Below, one piece after another: positions 1 through 7,174 of a DNA stretch of 8,635 bases; the first letter of the stretch is position 1, and each line of letters begins with the position of its first letter. The notes under the pieces are model-generated. The model made no database searches, was not told where the DNA came from, and saw only the letters and a list, made by a program, of their open reading frames with translations. The translations under genes and the position numbers were made by a program. Source of the stretch: SZUA-37 sp964472525. Its GTDB lineage: Bacteria; Pseudomonadota; Gammaproteobacteria; UBA6429; Thiohalophilaceae. Location of the stretch: positions 1 through 8,635 of the forward strand of contig CAYYLL010000069.1 in NCBI GenBank assembly GCA_964472525.1, read 5' to 3'.

Positions 1-2
1 TT

Positions 3-1634
3 TATTTTGATTCGGTTACCATGTTTACATTTTTTTTATTGGTCGGGCGTTTTGTTGAATTACGCGCCAGACAGCGTTCAGGTGAAGTGGCGGACGCGCT
101 GATAAAATTATTACCCGTGATGGCTTCACGCGTTATTAAAGATAAAGTTGAACAAGTACTTGTAAATGAATTGGTAGCCGGTGATCACCTTCAAGTCAAA
201 CCCGGTGAAACCATTCCTGCTGATGCCATTATTATCGATGGGCAAAGTAGCATTGATGAATCTCTGGTAACAGGAGAATCTTTTCCTTTACGCCGAGTGA
301 TGAATGATAAAGTGATTGGCGGAACGGTTAATATTGAGTCGCCTATTATTGTTCAAGTGACGCACACAGGTGAGGACAGCGTTTTAGCCGGTATTCAACG
401 GCTGCTTGATCGTGCGCAAACTGAAAAACCACATATCGCACGTATTGCCGATAAGGCTGCGAGTGTTTTTGTGGCGGTAATTTTAATACTTGCTTTGGCA
501 GTGGGTTTTTTCTGGTGGCAAATAGACAGTAGCCGTGCATTCTGGATTGTTCTGTCGATGTTAGTCGTTACCTGTCCTTGCGCATTGTCATTAGCAACAC
601 CGGCTGCGATGACCGCAGCAACTGGCGCATTAACACGTTTAGGTGTGTTGATAACGCATGCCCATGCACTAGAAAGTTTAGCTAAAGTAGATACTTTTGT
701 ATTTGATAAAACCGGCACCTTAACTCAAGGGCAACTCGCCTTACAACAAACGAAAGAACTGGGTTCTTTGTCAGCCAGTGAATGTCAACAACTGGCCTTT
801 AGTTTAGAGCAGGCTTCTGAACATCCAGTTGCCAAAGCATTTCAACATTTATCTTTTGAGCAACTCAGCTGCTCTCAGGTAATGGCGGAAGTAGGGTTAG
901 GTGTTGAGGCGATGGTGAATAACACACGTTATCGCATCGGTAAACAAGCTTGGGTTGCTAAACTGACATCCATGAACCTTAAAGATACAATGCTTGGTAA
1001 GCAATCAAACTTGTCAGGTAATAAAGTAAATTCACAAGTATATCTTGCCAGTGAAACACAGTGGCTAGCGGTATTTACGTTAGAAGATAAATTACGAGAT
1101 AATGCCTCGGCAATGGTCGCAGATTTAAGTCTGTTAAATGTTAAAACTTTATTGTTAAGCGGCGATCAGAAGAAGGTTGTGGATAATACAGCAACGGCGT
1201 TAAATATTAAAACATGTTATGCCGAACAAAGTCCGGACGATAAGTTAAATGTGATTAAAAACTTGCAACAGCAAGGGCATATTGTTGCCATGGTAGGAGA
1301 TGGTGTTAATGATGCACCGGTTTTGGCTGCGGCGCAGGTTTCGATAGCCATGGGCAGTGGGACAGAATTGGCACAGGCCAGTAGCGATATGGTTCTACTC
1401 AGTGAAAATCTAAATCATTTACCTCAGAGTATTATTCATGCACGAAAAACGATGGGTATCGTTAAACAAAATCTAGCTTGGGCGGTATTGTATAACCTAA
1501 CGGCCTTGCCTCTGGCAGCCTTAGGCTATGTTGCGCCGTGGTTAGCTGCGATTGGGATGTCGGCCAGTTCGCTTTTTGTGGTACTCAATGCGTTACGCTT
1601 AATGAAAATACAGGTTCAAGACAATACGAGCTAA
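3..1634 (+). CDS. ccoI: Copper-exporting P1B-type ATPase for cbb3 oxidase assembly, 5' end missing
   Basis: This is a Cu-transporting P-type ATPase (CcoI/FixI type), which moves Cu(I) across the inner membrane to supply the CuB centre of cbb3 cytochrome oxidase. The frame is open to the left edge and reads YFDSVTMF before the first ATG at 21. That is the conserved stretch next to a transmembrane helix, so the ATG at 21 is internal. The N-terminal metal-binding domain and first helices lie outside the window. Counting from that ATG, visible motifs are the actuator TGES (84-87), the ion-binding CPC in a helix (185-187), the phosphorylation motif DKTGTLT (Asp229), the P1B nucleotide-binding His-Pro (268-269) and the hinge GDGVNDAP (426-433), then two C-terminal helices. 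All catalytic residues are intact. The gene ccoS begins 23 bp downstream, which separates CcoI from general CopA. The motifs alone would also fit CopA. Confidence 0.93.
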   Translation, partial: YFDSVTMFTFFLLVGRFVELRARQRSGEVADALIKLLPVMASRVIKDKVEQVLVNELVAGDHLQVKPGETIPADAIIIDGQSSIDESLVTGESFPLRRVMNDKVIGGTVNIESPIIVQVTHTGEDSVLAGIQRLLDRAQTEKPHIARIADKAASVFVAVILILALAVGFFWWQIDSSRAFWIVLSMLVVTCPCALSLATPAAMTAATGALTRLGVLITHAHALESLAKVDTFVFDKTGTLTQGQLALQQTKELGSLSASECQQLAFSLEQASEHPVAKAFQHLSFEQLSCSQVMAEVGLGVEAMVNNTRYRIGKQAWVAKLTSMNLKDTMLGKQSNLSGNKVNSQVYLASETQWLAVFTLEDKLRDNASAMVADLSLLNVKTLLLSGDQKKVVDNTATALNIKTCYAEQSPDDKLNVIKNLQQQGHIVAMVGDGVNDAPVLAAAQVSIAMGSGTELAQASSDMVLLSENLNHLPQSIIHARKTMGIVKQNLAWAVLYNLTALPLAALGYVAPWLAAIGMSASSLFVVLNALRLMKIQVQDNTS

Positions 1635-1657
1635 TGAATATGCGGTAAGATAACGCT

Positions 1658-1870
1658 ATGGAAATTTTATATTTACTGATTCCACTGGGTATCGTTATTC
1701 TGGGTATCGCAATCGGTGCTTTTGTTTGGGCGGTAAAATCGGGTCAATTTGAAGATATGCAAGGCCCCGCATACCGTATTTTAATGGATGATGATGATCC
1801 GCTTATTCCTAAATATTCAGCTAAAAAACCAAAAGATCACAAAGAATCATCTGTAAATAAGTGTGATTAG
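1658..1870 (+). CDS. ccoS: cbb3-type cytochrome oxidase assembly protein CcoS
   Basis: A 70-aa protein with one N-terminal membrane helix (about residues 3-26), followed by the CcoS hallmark SGQFEDMQGPAYRIL and an acidic run DDDDP, then a hydrophilic lysine-rich tail. In characterised systems CcoS is required for a fully active cbb3 oxidase, with a role in cofactor (haem/Cu) maturation of CcoN. It lies 23 bp after ccoI on the same strand, the standard end of ccoGHIS clusters, so it is probably co-transcribed with ccoI. No strong Shine-Dalgarno is visible before the ATG (only GGTAAG at a distance), consistent with coupling to ccoI translation. Length is normal for the family. Confidence 0.93.
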   Translation: MEILYLLIPLGIVILGIAIGAFVWAVKSGQFEDMQGPAYRILMDDDDPLIPKYSAKKPKDHKESSVNKCD

Positions 1871-1977
1871 CCCATATTTGGCTACAATATTAAGTGTGGT
1901 TTTTACTCAATATTGTTGAATCTGCACGCCAATAACATTAGAATTAACTAATATATAACCTTGATTGAGGACAGATC

Positions 1978-2079
1978 ATGAAAGAATGGTTCACTTTTCA
2001 GAATTTCCCGCTTACTTTTATCATTGCATTGATTGCTTTTAGTATTTTTAGCATTTTATCGGTTGTTTTTGGCGGTTAA
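1978..2079 (+). CDS. Small single-span membrane protein, 33 aa, unrecognised
   Basis: A short ORF with a good Shine-Dalgarno: GAGG lies about 7 nt before the ATG. The peptide starts MKEWFTFQNFPL. The rest is almost wholly hydrophobic (about residues 12-31, rich in Ile, Phe, Leu and Ser) and ends VVFGG, so it would form one membrane helix. It sits 107 bp after ccoS and 117 bp before the VWA gene, on the same strand. Very small one-helix subunits (CcoQ, CcoM) accompany cbb3 oxidases, so an oxidase link is conceivable. However, I see no clear match to either, and the gap from ccoS leaves operon membership open. Support is the RBS plus the single clean helix; a chance ORF cannot be excluded at this length. 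Confidence 0.5.
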   Translation: MKEWFTFQNFPLTFIIALIAFSIFSILSVVFGG

Positions 2080-2182
2080 AACAGCGTTTAAGTATGGTTT
2101 ATAATTAAACAAACTTTACTTTAACTATTTCCCCTAACTGTTTGCTTTTTAATGCCTTTGTCCTATCCTTATAAAAAAGGTT

Positions 2183-2186
2183 AGGG
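2183..2186 (+). promoter_or_regulatory. Ribosome-binding site supporting the TTG start of the VWA gene
   Basis: AGGG lies 10 nt before the TTG at 2197. The alternative ATG at 2233 has no purine-rich site at a useful distance. The RBS sits on the right arm of an imperfect hairpin (2162-2170 with 2177-2185), which could partly mask it. Confidence 0.4.
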
Positions 2187-2196
2187 ATTTAAGCGG

Positions 2197-4167
2197 TTGA
2201 ATTTAAAAAGCACATTTTCTCAAAAATGGGCTATGCGGTGTTTCTCGCATAGTCTTTTTCTTATTCTGGCGACGATTGTCGCAAATTCTGCATTTGCACG
2301 TAGCGAGCCTGTCAGTGATGTGCGTGTCATTATCGACATATCCGGCAGTATGAAAAAGAATGATCCTAAAAACCTCCGCGCTCCGGCAGTGCGTATGTTG
2401 GTTGGTTTAATGCCGGCAAACGCAAAGTCTGGTATCTGGACGTTTGGTAAGTATGTCAATATGCAGGTCAAGCATGGCAAAGTAACGTCCGCATGGAAGG
2501 CTCTGGCAATGCTCGAATCTAAGAAAATACATTCTCGTGGCTTGTTCACTAATATTGAAGAAGCACTAAAGCGAACTACACAAGGATGGGAAAAACCCAA
2601 TCGTAAAGAGCGACGACATTTAATATTATTAACAGATGGGATGGTCGACATTTCCAAAAATCCCAAGGACAATGAAGCCTCGCGTAAACGCATCTTAAAT
2701 AGTATCGTACCCAAATTAAAAAAAGCCGGTGTGACTATCCATACGATTGCATTGTCGGCGAATGCCGATAAAAAATTACTGGCAGCCATGGCCGGGATGA
2801 CAGACGGTTGGTACGAAGCGGCTGACAATGCCGAAGATTTGCAACGTGTGTTCTTACATATCTTTGAAAAATCAACCAATGTGGATACGGTACCTTTGGA
2901 GAAAAACCGTTTCTCTATTGATAAGTCGATTAAAGATATGACTATTCTGGTTTTCCGCAAGCCAGGAGAATCAAAAACTAAGTTAATTACCCCAGACAAA
3001 AAAACATGGAGTTATAAAAAACATCCGGCTGGAGTGAAGTGGTATCACGACACTGGTTACGATCTTATTTCGAGTAAAAATCCACAAGTGGGTCAATGGC
3101 TAATTAAAGCTGCTATTGATCCCGACAACAGAGTGATGGTGGTGACTAATTTGAAATTGGTAACGGATAACTTCCCGAATAATATTATGTATGGCGATAG
3201 CTTAACTTTAACCACTAAACTTGTTCAAGAAGGTAAAACCGTTACTCAGGAAAGACTATTAAAATTAGTTAATTTTAATATTTATAAACAGGCCATGACG
3301 GAACCAACATCAGCCGAGCATAAAAAATCGGCCAATCATGATGTGACTAATACCGCACAAAGCCAGACCGTGATGTTAGATGATGGTCGTGGTGCGGATA
3401 GGTTAGCAAACGATGGCGTGTATAGCGTGGCTTTTAATACCGACCAAACTAGTGGTGATGTATCGTTAACAATACAAGCAAAGTCGCCCGCTTTTGAACG
3501 CGAAGTTCGACATATTATAAAAATTCATGCGACACCGGCTGACTTGAATATTCAACAACAGGCTGATGGTAATTTTAAACTGAAAGTTGCTCCTCGAATG
3601 GAATTACTGGTTCCGCATACGGTTTCAATTCAGGTGACATTACCAGACGGTAATAAAAAAACCTTAGAGCAGGATGATGATGATAAATGGTATGCAGTAC
3701 TGGACAAAAAATTTACGGGTCAACGAATAACCGTTACTCTGGTTGGAACACGAGTGAATGATAAACCTTTCCATGTTGACTTTGATAAAATATTACAAGT
3801 AGGTCATGGTGGGGAGCAACATTTATCATTGGATACACAAGTCGCACATGCTCCGGTTGCTCCGCCGGCCGTTAAAAGTGAATCACAGGATCATCAGGCT
3901 GCAATTGATGTGCCACCACCGATGCCAGTAATAGAGCCTAGTGAACATGCTACAGCCGCTCCAGAAGAAGAAACAAAGCAGAAGAAACATGAAAAATCAG
4001 CCAAGACTGAAAAAGATAAAAATGAACAAGGGTTTAACTGGTTATCAACAACCATGATTATTGTGTATGCAAATATTGTCCTCCTTATTCTTGCCGCTGT
4101 CGGCTATCTTCTTTGGCGTAAACGTAAGGCAAAAATAACTCAGGAACAGGAAGAAATGGATTTATGA
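2197..4167 (+). CDS. Exported VWA-domain protein with C-terminal membrane anchor
   Basis: A 656-aa protein. Counting from the TTG, residues 13-34 form a signal peptide ending SAFA, with likely cleavage before Arg35. A von Willebrand A domain follows with an intact MIDAS metal site: DISGS (Asp47, Ser49, Ser51), Thr118 and TDG (Asp147). The middle region (about 230-445) has the pattern RF-ID, VKWYHDTGYDLI, NPQVGQW, DDGRGADRLANDGVY. From memory this resembles the gammaproteobacterial TIGR03503 family, which also carries VWA. A proline/acid/lysine-rich linker (about 545-612) precedes one helix (about 619-642) and a basic cytoplasmic end. The bulk should therefore face the periplasm, where MIDAS domains bind protein ligands. 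Its stop overlaps the next start (ATGA), so the two are co-translated. The ATG at 2233 is an alternative start that still keeps a full signal peptide. The exact function is unknown. Confidence 0.85.
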   Translation: MNLKSTFSQKWAMRCFSHSLFLILATIVANSAFARSEPVSDVRVIIDISGSMKKNDPKNLRAPAVRMLVGLMPANAKSGIWTFGKYVNMQVKHGKVTSAWKALAMLESKKIHSRGLFTNIEEALKRTTQGWEKPNRKERRHLILLTDGMVDISKNPKDNEASRKRILNSIVPKLKKAGVTIHTIALSANADKKLLAAMAGMTDGWYEAADNAEDLQRVFLHIFEKSTNVDTVPLEKNRFSIDKSIKDMTILVFRKPGESKTKLITPDKKTWSYKKHPAGVKWYHDTGYDLISSKNPQVGQWLIKAAIDPDNRVMVVTNLKLVTDNFPNNIMYGDSLTLTTKLVQEGKTVTQERLLKLVNFNIYKQAMTEPTSAEHKKSANHDVTNTAQSQTVMLDDGRGADRLANDGVYSVAFNTDQTSGDVSLTIQAKSPAFEREVRHIIKIHATPADLNIQQQADGNFKLKVAPRMELLVPHTVSIQVTLPDGNKKTLEQDDDDKWYAVLDKKFTGQRITVTLVGTRVNDKPFHVDFDKILQVGHGGEQHLSLDTQVAHAPVAPPAVKSESQDHQAAIDVPPPMPVIEPSEHATAAPEEETKQKKHEKSAKTEKDKNEQGFNWLSTTMIIVYANIVLLILAAVGYLLWRKRKAKITQEQEEMDL

Positions 4168-4916
4168 GTGAAGTCAATACAGGTTCATTTACTTCACTGA
4201 TTGTTGTGTCAGAAATTGCAGCGTTATTGGCAGTTATTTTAATTATTGTTTTTATTATAAATTTCCGCGGCCGGAGAAAGAAAAAAAAATTAACCCAGAG
4301 TTTTTTAGGAACAGTTAAAAGTTATGAAGCTGAACGTGACAAAGCATTAAAAGAACGTTTTAGTCAAACAACTGAACTGGATGAAGCGACCAGAAATAAA
4401 CTGGTTGATGCCTTAATTGAATCTGAAAAAAAAGTATATTTACATATTGCCCAATTATATATGGGGTATAACCCTGATTCATTACCAGAACTAGAAAAAG
4501 AAATGAAATCTCTTGCAGATTGTTCGCTCAATGTTTTTGAACAACAATCAGATTCAAATGATAGTACTGATAAAGATGATACAGCATCACATGATCTTAA
4601 GAAACAAATCAAGAACTTAAGAGAAGAAAAGAAAGAGTTAAAAGAGAAAAATTCACAGCTTCAAATAGATTTCGATGCTGCAATGGATTCGATGGAGCGC
4701 ATGACCACTGAATTTGCAAACATGTATGAAGGTGGTGCAAAGGAAGGTGAAAAACGCGTAAAAAATGAAATGTATCAGCTACGCCAAACACTGGCACAAA
4801 AGAAAGAATTTACTGAAGCAGAGGATGATGCCGAGGCTAGCGAGATACCCGATATGGATATTTCTGCTGACACGGAAGACAAATCAAACACAGATGATGA
4901 GCCAGCTACAAGTTAA
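4164..4916 (+). CDS. Inner-membrane protein with cytoplasmic coiled coil
   Basis: A 250-aa protein I do not recognise by name. It has an N-terminal membrane helix (about residues 11-34) followed by a strong stop-transfer cluster FRGRRKKKK, so the rest should lie in the cytoplasm. A soluble region follows, with a long charged coiled coil at about 143-190 (heptad-like KKQIKNLREEKKELKEKNSQL), and then a very acidic C-terminal tail (about 218-248). The ATG overlaps the TGA of the VWA gene as ATGA, with AGGAAG 10 nt upstream, implying translational coupling and probably a shared complex. One plausible arrangement is a periplasmic VWA protein joined through the membrane to this coiled-coil partner. 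The function is inferred from context only. Confidence 0.75.
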   Translation: MSEVNTGSFTSLIVVSEIAALLAVILIIVFIINFRGRRKKKKLTQSFLGTVKSYEAERDKALKERFSQTTELDEATRNKLVDALIESEKKVYLHIAQLYMGYNPDSLPELEKEMKSLADCSLNVFEQQSDSNDSTDKDDTASHDLKKQIKNLREEKKELKEKNSQLQIDFDAAMDSMERMTTEFANMYEGGAKEGEKRVKNEMYQLRQTLAQKKEFTEAEDDAEASEIPDMDISADTEDKSNTDDEPATS

Positions 4917-4960
4917 TAGTTCTGTAAAAAAGACGAAATGATTTATATGTAGTAGCTCAG

Positions 4961-5026
4961 ACTTGAACTTACAAAATGATGACCCGAGCTTTGATATGAA
5001 CTGACATTTTGTACATAGTTTAAAGT
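4961..5026 (+). repeat. Imperfect inverted repeat with attC-like architecture
   Basis: The inner arms TACAAAATG (4970-4978) and CATTTTGTA (5005-5013) pair perfectly over 9 bp. After an asymmetric unpaired spacer (1 nt left, 4 nt right), the outer arms ACTTGAAC (4961-4968) and GTTTAAAGT (5018-5026) pair with one bulge and one G-T wobble. Outer stem, unpaired spacer, inner stem and variable loop is the attC plan. The R' box GTTTAAA departs from GTTRRRY at two positions, so this may be a decayed attC marking the left edge of the array. It could instead be an mRNA 3' hairpin of the VWA operon. Confidence 0.35.
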
Positions 5027-5068
5027 TAGCTAAAAGCAGATATTCGCAATATAATTATAGTAGGCTAA

Positions 5069-5138
5069 TTACGACCCAAAGTTGTCATTATTAAGAACTA
5101 TCTTTATGTCCGTTGTTCAGCAGAAGCGGTCGTTAAGT
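5069..5138 (+). repeat. Very weak attC-like site
   Basis: TTACGACC (5069-5076) faces GGTCGT (5128-5133), and the right end GTTAAGT (5132-5138) fits the attC core GTTRRRY exactly. The left core is poor (TAATTAC against RYYYAAC) and I see little further pairing inside. If real, it would place the start of the first cassette at 5133 and give it a leader of about 260 bp. Chance is a serious alternative. Confidence 0.2.
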
Positions 5139-5300
5139 AAAGTCTAATATAGAGTGTGTATGATAAGAATAAGACCTATAAAAATAGTTTCCTTCTGTCC
5201 TTGCTTTAATTGAGCATCAATAAAAAACTGGAACAAACCTGCCTAAATACTAATCAAGTACTTATTTTCATTACATTTTAGTCGTAGTAAAAAAAATAAT

Positions 5301-5327
5301 TTGTTAAGGTTACTTAGAATTTATAAA
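5301..5327 (+). promoter_or_regulatory. Candidate sigma-70 promoter for the OLD-family nuclease gene
   Basis: TTGTTA (5301-5306, four of six matches to TTGACA) and TATAAA (5322-5327, five of six to TATAAT) are separated by 15 bp, somewhat short. The predicted start of transcription, near 5333-5336, falls inside the palindrome at 5330-5350, the usual place for a repressor operator. Confidence 0.3.
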
Positions 5328-5329
5328 GG

Positions 5330-5363
5330 TATAGACAGGATCTGTCTATATAACTGATAGACA
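5330..5363 (+). promoter_or_regulatory. Palindromic operator-like site with a third half-site
   Basis: TATAGACAG (5330-5338) and CTGTCTATA (5342-5350) form a perfect 9-bp inverted repeat around GAT. A further ATAGACA (5357-5363) repeats the left half-site in direct orientation 26 bp on. It overlaps the predicted transcription start and ends 30 bp before the TTG start. It is most simply an operator for a dimeric repressor. It could also act as a 5' UTR hairpin. It is not a LexA box, which needs CTGT-N8-ACAG. Confidence 0.45.
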
Positions 5364-5381
5364 ACTTTCTTAACCGATAAT

Positions 5382-5385
5382 GGAG
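5382..5385 (+). promoter_or_regulatory. Ribosome-binding site fixing the TTG start of the OLD-family gene
   Basis: GGAG lies 8 nt before the TTG at 5394, an ideal distance. No in-frame ATG occurs near the start, and the Walker A motif begins at residue 32, as expected for a complete N-terminus. This makes TTG the likely initiation codon. Confidence 0.6.
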
Positions 5386-5393
5386 CATCAGAA

Positions 5394-7070
5394 TTGACCT
5401 CTAAACCAACTGTATCAATATCCGAATTGACATTTTCTAGTGGGCAATGTTTTCAGTTCCATAAGAACGAAAAAATTATACTTGTAGGTCCTAATAATAG
5501 TGGGAAATCACAGTCATTAAGAGAAATTGTTAGTATATGTAACGATGGTAAAACTGATCGAACTATTGTTATTAATGGCTTAAGACTTTTAAAAGAAGGC
5601 ACTGCAGATAACCTTAAAGATTTTTTAATTGAAAATTCTGATTATGTAAATCCTCAATACTGTTATAAAAGTTGGCAAATTCATGAAAATCATATTCAAT
5701 TTTGGGATCATGAGTATCTCATTAATAATTTAAGTCCTGGTTTTTTAAAGAACATTGATGCTAATAACAGGCTTAATATATGCGCTAAACAAAACAGTAT
5801 TGCACCTGGGGAGCAAAAATCACTACCACAACATATTCTCTATGATGATGAAGCCTTGATGAATAATATTAGCAATTTATTTCGTGAAGCTTTTGGTAAG
5901 GATTTAATGTTTGATTTTCGTGGAGGCAATAAGATGCCTATCCATGTAGGAAATTTATCAGATATAGAAGCTTTTACCGATAGAGTAGGGGATGCATATG
6001 TACACGCTGTAAGACGTAATCCACTGTTAGATATGCAGGGTGATGGTATGAAAAGCTATGCTGGAATACTTTTTGAAACTTTAGTTAATGATTTGGATGT
6101 CATTTTAATTGATGAGCCGGAGGCATTCTTACATCCTCCTCAAATGCGTCGACTTGGTGAGACATTATCTTCGAGAGTTGAAGGGCAATTAGTTATTTCA
6201 ACTCATAGTAGTGATATTTTACGTGGTTTCCTTGAAGGCACCCGAGGAAATATCAGAATTCTCAGAATTCGCAGAGAGGGAGACATTAATATTGTTTCAG
6301 AAGCAACTTCAGATGTAATAAAAGATTTATGGGAAAAGCCTGAACTAAGATATTCAAATGCTTTAGAGGGTATTTTCCATGAGGAAACAATAATCTGTGA
6401 AGATGATAGTGATTGCAGGTTAATTAACTCCATAGCAGACCATTTGGCTAGCGATACTGATGACTCATGGCAAGATACCGCCTATGTACCTACAGGTGGA
6501 AAACATGGAATCCCAAAGGTTGCTAGTGTTCTGCGCAATATAGGTGTTCCAATAAAAGCTGTTTTTGATATCGACTTTTTATCTGAGCAAGCATTAGTAA
6601 AAGCTACAGTCGAGGCATTTGGTGGGAGTTGGGACGATATTCAGCCACTCTGGAACCGTGTTGATTCCGCTGTTAGAGATGGAATTAGGCCGAAATCAAA
6701 TTCAGAGATTAAAGTTGATATAACTCAAATTTTTAATGGAGCCGACGAAGATGCTCTCCCTAAGAGTGATGTAATTGAAGCAATGAAACAAGGTAAACCT
6801 TGGAATAAAGTTAAAAAATATGGCACATCTGGTATTCCAAACGGGGATGCACAAGGGGACTATAATTCTCTTAGGGATGCATTAGAAGCAATCGGAATCT
6901 ACATAATTCCTGTCGGAGAGATAGAGAATTTCTGCCCAGATATCGGTATGCATGGCCCTAAATTTGTTACTAAATTACTTTCTAGTATCCCATTAAATGA
7001 TGAGCGTCTTACAGGTCTCAGAGATTTTGTCGAAAAGGTACATAGAGGTTCTAGTGCAAACGTTGCCTAA
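5394..7070 (+). CDS. OLD-family ATPase/TOPRIM endonuclease, probable anti-phage protein
   Basis: A 558-aa protein with an N-terminal ABC/SMC-like ATPase and a C-terminal TOPRIM nuclease domain, the OLD (overcoming lysogenization defect) plan. Visible motifs are Walker A GPNNSGKS (32-39), the signature-like QGDGM before Walker B, Walker B ILIDEPE (Asp240, Glu241), and the H-loop STHSSD (His271). In TOPRIM they are ICEDDSD (Glu336, Asp338, Asp340), FDID (Asp392, Asp394) and a late PVGEIENF followed by HGPKFV. Known OLD proteins cut DNA in a metal-dependent way, and several act against phage. Class 2 OLD proteins (GajA) pair with a UvrD-like helicase (GajB). None follows here, so this looks like a stand-alone type. 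The gene fills the first recognisable integron cassette, is large for a cassette cargo, and its TAA stop lies inside the attC R'' box. It appears to have its own promoter and operator. The exact trigger and substrate are unknown. Confidence 0.85.
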   Translation: MTSKPTVSISELTFSSGQCFQFHKNEKIILVGPNNSGKSQSLREIVSICNDGKTDRTIVINGLRLLKEGTADNLKDFLIENSDYVNPQYCYKSWQIHENHIQFWDHEYLINNLSPGFLKNIDANNRLNICAKQNSIAPGEQKSLPQHILYDDEALMNNISNLFREAFGKDLMFDFRGGNKMPIHVGNLSDIEAFTDRVGDAYVHAVRRNPLLDMQGDGMKSYAGILFETLVNDLDVILIDEPEAFLHPPQMRRLGETLSSRVEGQLVISTHSSDILRGFLEGTRGNIRILRIRREGDINIVSEATSDVIKDLWEKPELRYSNALEGIFHEETIICEDDSDCRLINSIADHLASDTDDSWQDTAYVPTGGKHGIPKVASVLRNIGVPIKAVFDIDFLSEQALVKATVEAFGGSWDDIQPLWNRVDSAVRDGIRPKSNSEIKVDITQIFNGADEDALPKSDVIEAMKQGKPWNKVKKYGTSGIPNGDAQGDYNSLRDALEAIGIYIIPVGEIENFCPDIGMHGPKFVTKLLSSIPLNDERLTGLRDFVEKVHRGSSANVA

Positions 7071-7145
7071 CAAAGCCATCAAATTCACTCCCTACGGTCG
7101 CCGGTCGTGCAACTGCTTCGCACGCCGTTTATGGCGGTGTTGAGC
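7065..7145 (+). other. attC: Integron attC recombination site 1
   Basis: R'' is GCCTAAC (7065-7071, a perfect RYYYAAC) and R' is GTTGAGC (7139-7145, a perfect GTTRRRY). Inside them GCCAT (7075-7079) pairs with ATGGC (7131-7135). A third stem, CGGTCGTGC (7102-7110) with GCACGCCG (7120-7127), leaves one bulged T, like the extrahelical bases that IntI reads. The 81-bp length is normal. Cassette exchange would cut after G7139. The GC-rich block stands out from its AT-rich surroundings. The stop codon of the preceding gene lies within R''. Confidence 0.9.
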
Positions 7146-7174
7146 ACAAACAAAAGGAACAGTAGGTTTTCTTA

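Larger units (their letters stand above)
4917..5393 (+). other. 477-bp non-coding region between the VWA operon and the cassette array
   Basis: I see no convincing gene here on either strand and no GC-rich hairpin with a T-run to end the upstream operon. It holds two attC-like inverted repeats (4961-5026 and 5069-5138), a candidate promoter (5301-5327) and an operator-like palindrome (5330-5363), each listed separately. The 5139-5300 stretch is AT-rich and otherwise featureless to my eye. The junction between core chromosome and cassette DNA should lie in this region, most likely between 4917 and 5138. Confidence 0.6.

Noticed and set aside
1884..1916. Inverted repeat ACAATATT / AATATTGT after ccoS
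   Set aside because: It is an AT-only 8-bp stem with a 17-nt loop and no T-run, too weak to call a terminator. There is no evidence for an operator either, and such repeats arise by chance in AT-rich DNA.
2100..2105. Perfect TATAAT as the VWA operon promoter
   Set aside because: No acceptable -35 element lies 16-18 bp upstream (TTGGCG at 2069 is 25 bp away). The hexamer alone is not enough in AT-rich DNA.
2162..2185. Hairpin CCTATCCTT / AAGGTTAGG as a terminator
   Set aside because: It has one mismatch, no T-run follows, and it lies 12 bp before the VWA start over the RBS. At most it modulates translation.
2220..2999. 259-codon open frame on the minus strand
   Set aside because: It lies wholly opposite the VWA domain, whose MIDAS residues are all in the + strand frame. 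Its product shows no domain.
5330..5350. Palindrome as a LexA (SOS) box
   Set aside because: The half-sites have the wrong order and spacing: ACAG-GAT-CTGT instead of CTGT-N8-ACAG.
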